DNA of 47,749 bases from JALZUE01 sp051251725. GTDB lineage: Bacteria > Pseudomonadota > Gammaproteobacteria > Enterobacterales > Alteromonadaceae. The translations under genes and the position numbers were made by a program. Positions 35,124 through 43,043 of the stretch are shown in pieces; the stretch's first letter is position 1, and every line of letters begins with the position of its first letter. The notes beneath the pieces were generated by a model. That model was not told the origin of the DNA. It searched no databases and worked only from the letters and a program-made list of their open reading frames with translations. The DNA lies in the NCBI GenBank assembly GCA_051251725.1, contig JBPOFN010000034.1, forward strand, positions 1 to 47,749. Reading direction: 5' to 3'.

Positions 35124-37694
35124 ATGCGTTTAGACCGTTTTACCCAAGCTTTTCAAATAGCGATATCTGATGCACAAACCATTGCATTAGGTAAAGATCA
35201 CCAATTTATTGAACCCTCTCATATTATGATGGCATTGCTGAATCAAAATCAAAGTTCAGTGATCCCATTATTAAAAAGTGCAGGGGTCGACCTTTATACT
35301 TTACGTAAAAAAGTTGAAGCGACACTAGATGAATTAGCCAAAGTTGAAGGTGCCGGTGGTGATGTTCAACTATCAGCCGCAACGGGTAATTTACTCAATT
35401 TATGTGATAAATTTGCCCAAAAAATGGGTGACAGCTTTATATCATCGGAATTATTTATTCTGGTCGCATTACAAGATAAAGGCGCTTTAGGGCAAACACT
35501 TAAATCTTTAGGGGCATCAGAGCAGCGGATAAAAGATGGCATTGAACATATTCGCGGCGGTAAAAAAGTCGATGATCAAAATGCTGAAGAAAAGCGTCAA
35601 GCGCTGGAAAAGTTCACCATAGATCTAACTGAACGTGCTGAGCAAGGTAAACTTGATCCGGTGATCGGTCGTGATGATGAAATTCGCCGAACCATTCAAG
35701 TATTACAGCGCAGAACCAAAAATAATCCGGTTTTAATTGGCCAACCAGGGGTGGGTAAAACCGCAATAGCTGAAGGGCTTGCCCAACGTATTATTAATGG
35801 TGAAGTACCAGAAGGCTTAAAAAACAAAAGAGTTTTATCACTCGATATGGGCTCACTGGTTGCAGGCGCTAAATATCGCGGCGAATTTGAAGAACGTTTA
35901 AAATCGGTATTAAGTGAACTTGCACAATTAGAAGGGCAAGTGATCTTATTCATTGATGAATTACATACCATGGTAGGTGCTGGTAAAGGTGACGGCGCCA
36001 TGGATGCTGGCAACATGTTAAAACCCGCGTTAGCACGTGGTGATTTACATTGTGTAGGCGCTACCACGTTAGATGAATATCGCCAATATATTGAAAAAGA
36101 TGCAGCTTTAGAACGCCGTTTTCAAAAAGTATTAATCGACGAACCTAGCGTTGAAGATACTATTGCTATTCTACGCGGTTTAAAAGAGCGCTACGAGCTG
36201 CATCATAATGTTGAAATAACTGATCCGGCGATTGTTGCGGCAGCGACTATGTCGCACCGTTATATTAGTGATCGCCAATTACCAGATAAAGCGATTGATT
36301 TAATTGATGAAGCGGCCTCTAGTATTCGCTTACAAATGGACTCTAAACCGGAAGATCTTGATAAACTTGAACGCCGATTAATTCAGCTTAAGCTTGAACA
36401 AAAATCTTTAGAGTTACAAAAAGATGCCTCATCACAGTCTCGTTTAGCATTAATTGAACAAGAAATAGCAGAAAAGCAAAAACATTATAATGAGCTTGAT
36501 GAAATTTGGACCACTGAAAAAGCCGCGTTACATGGCTCTCAAACGATTAAAGAAGAGTTAGACCAAGCGCGTAAACAGTTGGAAGTGGAATCACGTTCGG
36601 GTAATTTAAATGCGATGGCTGAATTACAATACAGCCGTATTCCTTCATTAGAGAAACAGCTCGATCTTGCTAGCCAAGCAGAAATGCAAGAAATGACCTT
36701 GTTGAAAAACAAAGTAACTGATGTTGAAATTGCAGATGTATTAAGCCGCGCGACCGGCATTCCCGTTGCGAAAATGTTAGAGCAAGAGCGAGACAAACTG
36801 CTAGCGATGGAGTCTGTGTTGCATAGCCGTGTTATTGGCCAGTCAGAAGCGGTTTCTGCTGTTTGTCACGCGATTAGACGTTCACGTGCAGGCTTGTCTG
36901 ATCCTAATCAACCAATCGGCTCGTTTTTGTTTTTAGGCCCAACAGGGGTTGGTAAAACAGAATTGACTAAAGCGCTTGCTAATTTTCTCTTTGATTCTGA
37001 AGATGCCTTGATCCGCATTGATATGTCAGAATTTATGGAAAAGCATTCGGTTTCACGTTTAGTTGGTGCGCCTCCAGGCTATGTTGGTTATGAAGAGGGC
37101 GGTTATCTAACAGAAGCTGTTCGCCGTAAACCTTATTCAGTGGTGTTACTTGATGAAGTTGAAAAAGCGCATCCTGATGTTTTTAATATTTTACTACAAG
37201 TATTAGACGACGGCCGTTTAACTGATGGACAAGGTAGAACCGTTGATTTTAAAAATACCGTTATCATTATGACCTCCAACATTGGCTCAGACATTATTCA
37301 AACCTTTGCTGGTGATAAAGATTACGATGCTATGAAAACAGGGGTTATGGCTGAAGTGTCAAATCACTTTAAACCTGAGTTTATAAATCGCATTGATGAG
37401 TCTGTTGTTTTCCATCCATTGGTAGCAGAACAAATTCAGTCGATTGCGGCAATTCAAATTGACATGCTGACTAAACGATTAGCGCAACGTGATTTAGCAC
37501 TTAGTGTTTCAGATGAAGCGCTGGCGTTAATTGCAGAAGCGGGGTTTGATCCATTGTTTGGCGCAAGACCATTAAAACGCGCTATTCAGCAAGGGATTGA
37601 AAACCCACTGGCACACAAAATATTGTCGGGCGAGTTTGAAGATAAAAGTGAAATAAAAGTAAGTGTGAGTGACGGAAAGTTAAGTTTTACTTAA
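35124..37694 (+). CDS. clpB: ClpB disaggregase chaperone
   Basis: An 856-residue AAA+ unfoldase that works with DnaK to dissolve aggregates. The N-domain is 1-145; AAA1 has Walker A GQPGVGKT at 206-213; the coiled-coil M-domain is about 400-525; AAA2 has Walker A GPTGVGKT at 605-612 and the pore-loop region GYVGYEEGG. Full length. AGGAG precedes the ATG. Transcribed after pgeF from a likely sigma-32 promoter. Confidence 0.98.
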   Translation: MRLDRFTQAFQIAISDAQTIALGKDHQFIEPSHIMMALLNQNQSSVIPLLKSAGVDLYTLRKKVEATLDELAKVEGAGGDVQLSAATGNLLNLCDKFAQKMGDSFISSELFILVALQDKGALGQTLKSLGASEQRIKDGIEHIRGGKKVDDQNAEEKRQALEKFTIDLTERAEQGKLDPVIGRDDEIRRTIQVLQRRTKNNPVLIGQPGVGKTAIAEGLAQRIINGEVPEGLKNKRVLSLDMGSLVAGAKYRGEFEERLKSVLSELAQLEGQVILFIDELHTMVGAGKGDGAMDAGNMLKPALARGDLHCVGATTLDEYRQYIEKDAALERRFQKVLIDEPSVEDTIAILRGLKERYELHHNVEITDPAIVAAATMSHRYISDRQLPDKAIDLIDEAASSIRLQMDSKPEDLDKLERRLIQLKLEQKSLELQKDASSQSRLALIEQEIAEKQKHYNELDEIWTTEKAALHGSQTIKEELDQARKQLEVESRSGNLNAMAELQYSRIPSLEKQLDLASQAEMQEMTLLKNKVTDVEIADVLSRATGIPVAKMLEQERDKLLAMESVLHSRVIGQSEAVSAVCHAIRRSRAGLSDPNQPIGSFLFLGPTGVGKTELTKALANFLFDSEDALIRIDMSEFMEKHSVSRLVGAPPGYVGYEEGGYLTEAVRRKPYSVVLLDEVEKAHPDVFNILLQVLDDGRLTDGQGRTVDFKNTVIIMTSNIGSDIIQTFAGDKDYDAMKTGVMAEVSNHFKPEFINRIDESVVFHPLVAEQIQSIAAIQIDMLTKRLAQRDLALSVSDEALALIAEAGFDPLFGARPLKRAIQQGIENPLAHKILSGEFEDKSEIKVSVSDGKLSFT

Positions 37695-37753
37695 TTTGTT
37701 ACTTAAACTTTTATTAAGGACAAAACTAAGTTATTAGTTGTATTAGTTAAGTG

Positions 37754-37779
37754 ACCGAGCTGAAATTTAACGGCTCGGT
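37754..37779 (+). terminator. clpB terminator hairpin
   Basis: ACCGAGC and GCTCGGT form a 7-bp GC-rich stem about 60 bases after the clpB stop. The following sequence is AT-rich but lacks a clean T run. Confidence 0.5.
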
Positions 37780-37887
37780 TATTAAATTAACTATTTTTAT
37801 TAAGTTATTGTATAACTGAGCACTGATTTAGTAATTATCCAGAGTTAATTAAGTATGCTGTTAAATTAAGTAGCTGTTAATAGCGGT

Positions 37888-38322
37888 TTATTTACAATAA
37901 ACTTCTATTTGTTTATCTGCGATGGCTATTTGCTGGGTCTTTTCTTCATCAGACAGTAAGGTTAGTTCACCATCGGCACTTTTAAACTGTACTTTTTCAA
38001 ACGAGGTTAAGGTTTCTTTATTGGCCTTTACTTCTTCACAGCGTTTATTCATCACTGTTTCTATTGTTGATTTTTTCTCTTCCTCACTGCTTTTTTCTGC
38101 TGCTTGGTTAGCATCTTCTGCTGGTTTGTTGTTATCGCGTTTCTTACTATTTCCGCTGACACTCAACGTGGTGTAATTATCATGGCTAGGTTGGTGTTGG
38201 CTAAAGTGGACAACATTATTTTCATCGACCCAACGATAAACAATATCTTGAGCTATGCTGGTAAAACTAACTAACATTACCGACAGCGGTAATATGAGGC
38301 GAGAGAGCAATAAATTTTCCAT
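37888..38322 (-). CDS. DUF4124 domain-containing secreted protein
   Basis: A 144-residue exported protein read from the ATG at 38322, because a signal peptide (MENLLLSRLILPLSVMLVSF ending SIAQ) begins there; the upstream frame adds nothing recognisable. The DUF4124 core is IVYRWVDENNVVHFSQ just after cleavage. A Lys/Glu/Ala-rich low-complexity linker (about 55-90) precedes a C-terminal helical segment with two cysteines. DUF4124 proteins are common periplasmic proteins with no assigned role. Monocistronic, divergent from pssA. Confidence 0.87.
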   Translation of the reverse strand: MENLLLSRLILPLSVMLVSFTSIAQDIVYRWVDENNVVHFSQHQPSHDNYTTLSVSGNSKKRDNNKPAEDANQAAEKSSEEEKKSTIETVMNKRCEEVKANKETLTSFEKVQFKSADGELTLLSDEEKTQQIAIADKQIEVYCK

Positions 38323-38590
38323 ATAAAAAGATCCAAGTTTAATTTTTCGGCACAAGTTTAGATAAATAATATTACGATACTTTATTCGCTATAAACTCAC
38401 CACACAGTGATAAATAGGTTATAGATTAGTCGCGCTTCAATTTAGTTAAACGATGAAATAGCATAACTACTTACACTTTTATAACAACATAACTGACTAT
38501 TGACAAATTTTAACAGCAAATTCATATGCCATTACCGCCGAATATGATAAATTACGCATAATTTCAACTGTATAAACACTGGTTTAATTA

Positions 38591-39460
38591 ATGACAGATA
38601 CACAAAAAAATGACGGTTCACCAACTCGAGGTATATACCTTTTACCTAACTTATTGACCACTGCCGGCTTATTCTCTGGTTTTTACGCGGTTGTTTCGTC
38701 GATGAATGGTCATTTTGAAAGTGCAGCGATTGCGATTTTTATCGCGATGATTTTTGATGGCTTAGACGGTCGGGTTGCACGAATTACGAATACCCAAAGT
38801 GAATTCGGTGCTGAATACGACAGCATGGCTGACATGGTTTCATTTGGTATTGCCCCAGGATTAGTTGCATATAACTTTGCGCTTTCTGGTATGGGGAAAT
38901 TTGGTTGGCTAGCTGCTTTTGTTTTTGTTGCTTGTGCAGCTTTACGTTTAGCGCGCTTTAATACGCAAATTGGCGTGGCAGACAAGCGTTTCTTCCAAGG
39001 TTTAGCAAGTCCTGCTGCTGCTGGTGTCATTGCCAGTTTAGTTTGGGTAGGCGCTGCATATGACGTTGATGGTCAAAGCTTTGGTTTAGTTATTGGTCTA
39101 TTAACCATAGTTATGGGCTTATTTATGGTGAGTAACTTCCGTTATAACAGCTTTAAAGAAGTTGACTGGAAAGGTAAAGTTAACTTTTTAGTGGTGTTAT
39201 TAATTGTACTGGTTTTTGTTATTGTCGCTTCTAGCCCTGAAAATGTGTTATTAGTTATTTTTACTTTGTATGCATTCTCAGGCCCAGTAACAACAATTCG
39301 AAGCGTGAAAAAGCTAAAATTAGAACATGTTGTTGGCGACGACGAAGATGCTGATTTTAGAGAAACAGCGACAAGCGCTAAAGCCGCTAAAAATGAGCCA
39401 GCTGACGAAGTTCAAACTGAAACCACTGAACAAGTTAAGCCAGCTGAAGATAAGAAGTAG
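38591..39460 (+). CDS. pssA: CDP-diacylglycerol-serine O-phosphatidyltransferase
   Basis: A 289-residue integral membrane CDP-alcohol phosphatidyltransferase making phosphatidylserine, the precursor of phosphatidylethanolamine. The full family motif is present: D56, D59-G60, A63-R64, G73, D77, D81 (DGLDGRVAR ... GAEYDSMAD). About seven membrane segments follow. This is the membrane-type PssA, not the phospholipase-D-like E. coli type. The last 40 residues are a charged Ala/Glu/Thr/Lys tail that is likely disordered. The stop is followed by an array of 7-bp repeats. Confidence 0.95.
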   Translation: MTDTQKNDGSPTRGIYLLPNLLTTAGLFSGFYAVVSSMNGHFESAAIAIFIAMIFDGLDGRVARITNTQSEFGAEYDSMADMVSFGIAPGLVAYNFALSGMGKFGWLAAFVFVACAALRLARFNTQIGVADKRFFQGLASPAAAGVIASLVWVGAAYDVDGQSFGLVIGLLTIVMGLFMVSNFRYNSFKEVDWKGKVNFLVVLLIVLVFVIVASSPENVLLVIFTLYAFSGPVTTIRSVKKLKLEHVVGDDEDADFRETATSAKAAKNEPADEVQTETTEQVKPAEDKK

Positions 39461-39465
39461 GCTAA

Positions 39466-39549
39466 AGGCCTGAGGCCTGAAGCTAGAAGCCTGAAGCTAT
39501 AAGCTATAAGCTATAAGCTATAAGCTATAAGCTACAAGTATTAAGTCAG
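39466..39549. repeat. In-register heptad array after the pssA stop (AAGCTAT family, 12 units)
   Basis: Twelve consecutive 7-bp units begin five bases after the pssA stop. In order: AGGCCTG twice, AAGCTAG, AAGCCTG, AAGCTAT five times, AAGCTAC, AAGTATT, AAGTCAG. Central units are identical and the edges degenerate while keeping the 7-bp register, which is what old slippage arrays look like. Confidence 0.93.
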
Positions 39550-39600
39550 CAGGTTATTGCTAAAATAGAACGTAGGGCCTTGTATCTTCGACATTAAAAC

Positions 39601-39630
39601 AAAAAACGCAGCGATTAAGCTGCGTTTTTT
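39601..39630. terminator. Bidirectional terminator, copy 1 (pssA/serA gap)
   Basis: AAAAAACGCAGC - GATTAA - GCTGCGTTTTTT, a 12-bp perfect stem with T tracts on both strands. It ends pssA transcripts. A near-identical copy lies 204 bp further on. Confidence 0.92.
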
Positions 39631-39804
39631 GTATTTAGAAATAAGAGAAGCCAATATTAGGTGACAAACTAGGTTTTTGTATCTTTCAACTTGTAACAGG
39701 AAATAAGCTTTAATCCTGCCAGTTAAATAAGCCTCAGGCTTCAAGCTTTCCAGTATATGTCCGTTAAACTCGCTTCAAGCCTCCAGCATAAAACCTTTAC
39801 AAAC

Positions 39805-39834
39805 AAAAAACGCAGCCGTTAAGCTGCGTTTTTT
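39805..39834. terminator. Bidirectional terminator, copy 2 (pssA/serA gap)
   Basis: The same stem as at 39601 with loop CGTTAA in place of GATTAA. It is positioned to end serA transcripts from the minus strand. Flanking sequence shares CCTGC(C/A)AGTTAAAT and AGC(A/T)TAAAACCT with copy 1, so the whole module appears duplicated. Confidence 0.92.
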
Positions 39835-39897
39835 AATGTTCAGAACTGAAGTCAGAAACTAGCAAGTCGTTAAACCTAAACCTGCAAGTTAAATTCG

Positions 39898-40130
39898 CTT
39901 CTAGCTTCAAGCCTTCCAGCTTCCAGCTTCTAGCTTCTAGCTTCTAGCTTCTAGCTTCCAGCCTTCCAGCTTCTAGCTTCTAGCTTCTAGCTTCTAGCTT
40001 CAAGCCTTCCAGCTTCCAGCTTCCAGCTTCTAGCTTCAAGCCTTCCAGCTTCTAGCTTCAAGCCTTCTAGCTTCAAGCCTTCCAGCTTCTAGCTTCTAGC
40101 TTCTAGCTTCAAGCCTTCCAGCTTCCAGCT
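39898..40130. repeat. Long degenerate heptad array after the serA stop (CTTCTAG/CTTCCAG/CTTCAAG)
   Basis: About 233 bp of 7-bp units of the form CTTCNAG, with occasional 8-bp units (CCTTCCAG), roughly 33 units. It ends 6 bases before the serA stop (minus strand). In the serA sense the units read CTAGAAG / CTGGAAG / CTTGAAG, the same family as the pssA array in opposite orientation. Higher-order repetition is visible (blocks ending CTTCAAG CCTTCCAG). Confidence 0.95.
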
Positions 40131-40136
40131 TAAAAC

Positions 40137-41366
40137 CTAGTGCAATATTCTCGCGCGAATAGTACCTTCAATTGCTTTTAAGTTTTTAAGTGCTTGAGCA
40201 CTGTTTTCACTTTCAATATCAATAACTACATAACCAATTTCAGCATCGGTTTGTAAATATTGAGCAGCAATATTAACGTTGTTATCAGCAAACGCTTGGT
40301 TAATCTTAGTCATAATACCTGGTTGGTTTTTATGAATATGTAACAAGCGGCTGGTACCGTGATGACCTGGTAATGAAACCTCAGGGAAGTTAACTGCTGA
40401 AAGCGTAGAGCCATTATCAGAATATTTAACAAGCTTACTTGCTACTTCTAAACCTATGTTTTCTTGTGCTTCTTTCGTTGAACCACCAATATGCGGCGTT
40501 AAAATAACATTGTCAAAACCACGTAATGGTGAAACAAACTCTTCGTCATTACCCTTTGGCTCAACAGGGAAAACATCAATCGCTGCACCAGCAACTTTTT
40601 TGCTTTCTAATGCTTCAGCTAATGCTGGAATATCTACCACAGTACCGCGTGATGCATTAATAAAGATAACACCATCTTTCATTGCATCAAATTCAGCAGT
40701 GCCGATCATGTTTTTAGTTTGCGGCGTTTCAGGCACATGCAAACTTACTACGTCAGCTTCACTAAAAAGCTGAGTTAAGCTCGTTACTTGGCTGGCATTA
40801 CCTAAAGGCAATTTAGTTTCTACGTCGTAGAATCTAACTCTCATACCAATAGTTTCAGCTAAAATACCTAACTGCATACCAATATGACCGTAACCAATAA
40901 TACCTAAGGTTTTACCACGAGCTTCAACTGAACCAACGGCTGATTTGTTCCAAATACCGCGATGCGCTTTAGCGCTTTTATCAGGAATGCCACGAAGTAA
41001 TAACAATAATTCACCAATAACAAGTTCAGCAACTGAACGAGTATTTGAAAACGGTGCATTAAATACGGGAATACCGCGCTTTTGTGCCGCTTTAATTTCT
41101 ACTTGGTTAGTACCAATACAAAAACAACCAATGGCAACTAATTTCTTCGCATGAGCAAGAACATCATCAGTTAGTTGTGTACGCGAACGTATGCCAACAA
41201 AATGAACATCAGCAATTTTTTCTTTTAATTGCTCGTCAGAAAGTGACGTTTTTAAGTATTCAATGTTGCTATAACCTTGATTTTTAAAGGTTTCAACAGA
41301 GCTCTGATGCAAACCTTCTAGCAATAAGACTTTAATTTTATCTTTCGCTAACGAATTCTTACTCAT
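40137..41366 (-). CDS. serA: D-3-phosphoglycerate dehydrogenase
   Basis: A 409-residue NAD-dependent enzyme of the first step of serine synthesis. The Rossmann domain has GIIGYGHIG; catalytic motifs are NASRGTVVD and ILTPHIGGST; a C-terminal ACT domain (about 335-409) gives serine feedback inhibition. Length equals the E. coli-type enzyme. rpiA lies 66 bp upstream on the same strand, the usual gammaproteobacterial neighbour. Immediately after its stop comes the long heptad array. Confidence 0.98.
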   Translation of the reverse strand: MSKNSLAKDKIKVLLLEGLHQSSVETFKNQGYSNIEYLKTSLSDEQLKEKIADVHFVGIRSRTQLTDDVLAHAKKLVAIGCFCIGTNQVEIKAAQKRGIPVFNAPFSNTRSVAELVIGELLLLLRGIPDKSAKAHRGIWNKSAVGSVEARGKTLGIIGYGHIGMQLGILAETIGMRVRFYDVETKLPLGNASQVTSLTQLFSEADVVSLHVPETPQTKNMIGTAEFDAMKDGVIFINASRGTVVDIPALAEALESKKVAGAAIDVFPVEPKGNDEEFVSPLRGFDNVILTPHIGGSTKEAQENIGLEVASKLVKYSDNGSTLSAVNFPEVSLPGHHGTSRLLHIHKNQPGIMTKINQAFADNNVNIAAQYLQTDAEIGYVVIDIESENSAQALKNLKAIEGTIRARILH

Positions 41367-41432
41367 AATAAACTTTACCCTTTTAGATGGCTAGATTGCT
41401 AAAATAACATATAGAGTGGTAACTCTAAAGTT

Positions 41433-42089
41433 TTATTTAACAATTTCAGCACCGTTTTCATTGCCGATGATCAATACATCAGCGCCTCTATTTGCGAACA
41501 AACCATTGGTTACAACACCGACGATGGCGTTGAGTTGTTCTTCTAATTTTTTCGGATCAATTATCGATAAATTGTGAACGTCTAAAATTACGTTACCGTT
41601 ATCGGTAATAACACCTTGGCGATAAACCGGATCACCACCAAGTTTTACGATTTCTCTGGCAACATAACTTCTGGCCATTGGAATAACTTCAACGGGCAGT
41701 GGAAAATTACCAAGTACTCTCACTTGTTTTGAACTATCAGCAATGCAGATAAACTGTTTGGCGACCGCAGCGACGATTTTTTCACGGGTTAATGCCGCGC
41801 CGCCGCCTTTAATCATTGCCATATGAGGCGTAATTTCATCAGCGCCATCAACATAAACATCTAATACATCGACTGAATTTAAATCAAATACTTCAATGCC
41901 TAATGCGGCTAATCGCTTACTTGATTCATCAGAGCTAGAAACAGCCCCTCTAATTTTGTCTTTGACTGACGCTAAAGCATCAATAAAGTGATTAACTGTT
42001 GAGCCCGTGCCAACACCAATAATGCTGTCGGAGGTTACAAATTCTAGCGCCTTAACTGCAGCCGCTTTTTTCATTTCATCTTGAGTCAT
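41433..42089 (-). CDS. rpiA: Ribose-5-phosphate isomerase A
   Basis: A 218-residue cytosolic isomerase of ribose-5-phosphate and ribulose-5-phosphate. Motifs are GVGTGSTVNHFIDAL (24-40), SSDESSKRL, DGADEI with the catalytic-region aspartates, KGGGAALTREKIVA and the C-terminal GLFANRGADVLIIG. Full length. It precedes serA in the same direction; the roughly 200-bp gap to fau upstream probably contains its promoter. Confidence 0.98.
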   Translation of the reverse strand: MTQDEMKKAAAVKALEFVTSDSIIGVGTGSTVNHFIDALASVKDKIRGAVSSSDESSKRLAALGIEVFDLNSVDVLDVYVDGADEITPHMAMIKGGGAALTREKIVAAVAKQFICIADSSKQVRVLGNFPLPVEVIPMARSYVAREIVKLGGDPVYRQGVITDNGNVILDVHNLSIIDPKKLEEQLNAIVGVVTNGLFANRGADVLIIGNENGAEIVK

Positions 42090-42287
42090 TGTAAACCTTA
42101 TTTCGCGCTTTTAATGAAGATGATGCGCAATAATTATTCAACCAATTTTAAGGTGCGCAAGTATACCAGCGATCTTGCTTGGTGTTGATTAATCTTTTAA
42201 ATAATTTGCTAAATATTTAAACAATAATTTTCAGCCAATAAGTAACTGTAATAGTAAGAATATAAGTGGCGAGATTAAACTAATAAA

Positions 42288-43004
42288 TTATTGTTGAAAA
42301 ACATAATGATGGCTTGGCGTGATAATTTCTGGCAGGGGAATGTCCCAAGCTTCAATTGGCAATAACGGCACTTGCTGACAGTCATGGGCTAGGCCAATAA
42401 TCGCAGTATTGCCACAATTAACATTGGCGAGCGTACGGTCGTAAAAGCCGCCGCCCATACCTAAGCGATTTCCGCTGTGATCAAAAGCGACTAAAGGCGT
42501 AAAAATAATATCGAGTTCATCAATTAAGGCTAACGTTGAAATATTAAGTTTAGGCTCAGGAATACCGAAGCGGTTATTGATCATTTGGGTGTTTTGCTGA
42601 TAACGAAAAAACAATAAATAACCAGGGCTAAAAGGGTGAACAACCGGCAGATAAACTTCGATATTCTGTTGCCAACACCAATGAATAAAGGGCGTGGTGT
42701 CAAGTTCACTGTCGTTAGGTAAATAAAGCGCAATTTTGAGTGCATCAAAGGTTTTAGCTATCGCACTATTTACGCTATTTTTTACGCTATTTTTCGGGGT
42801 GTTATGTTTTGTAATTGATTTTGTTATTGGTTTTGTAGTTTGTTGTGTAATTTGCTTGGCATTTGTTTTTATTAGCCTTGCCAACTTATTTTGTAGCTGA
42901 CGAACCAAAGCAAGCGCACTTGCCTGTTGCTCTTGCTTGGTTAATGCTTGGCGCTGCAAACGGCTTGCTTGGCGTATTTCAGCTCGACTGTTCGAAGTAT
43001 TCAT
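42288..43004 (-). CDS. fau: 5-formyltetrahydrofolate cyclo-ligase
   Basis: A 238-residue enzyme converting 5-formyl-THF to 5,10-methenyl-THF. The signature GNRLGMGGGFYDRTL and the N-terminal RAEIRQASRLQRQAL are present. It is about 40-55 residues longer than the E. coli protein because of a low-complexity Thr/Lys/Ser/Asn segment at about 48-85 (QQTTKPITKSITKHN and repeats of KNSV), encoded by imperfect short repeats such as TTTACGCTATTT. The insert lies between helix 1 and the first core strand and probably forms a surface loop. The usual 6S RNA gene is not upstream here; only 39 bp separate it from the transporter. Confidence 0.93.
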   Translation of the reverse strand: MNTSNSRAEIRQASRLQRQALTKQEQQASALALVRQLQNKLARLIKTNAKQITQQTTKPITKSITKHNTPKNSVKNSVNSAIAKTFDALKIALYLPNDSELDTTPFIHWCWQQNIEVYLPVVHPFSPGYLLFFRYQQNTQMINNRFGIPEPKLNISTLALIDELDIIFTPLVAFDHSGNRLGMGGGFYDRTLANVNCGNTAIIGLAHDCQQVPLLPIEAWDIPLPEIITPSHHYVFQQ

Positions 43005-43043
43005 AGTCTGTATGGTCTGTATTTTTTGTATAGCCTTTATATT

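Noticed and set aside
35696..36067. Minus-strand 123-codon open frame inside clpB
   Set aside because: Antisense shadow of the conserved AAA1 domain.
39541..39744. Minus-strand open frame of 67 codons
   Set aside because: It crosses the terminator copy at 39601 and starts in repeat sequence; composition is not protein-like.
39898..40130. CRISPR-like repetitive block
   Set aside because: The units are 7-8 bp with no spacers and no cas genes nearby; it is a microsatellite-type array.
43005..43043. 6S RNA gene expected upstream of fau
   Set aside because: Only 39 bp lie between fau and the transporter gene, too short for ssrS.
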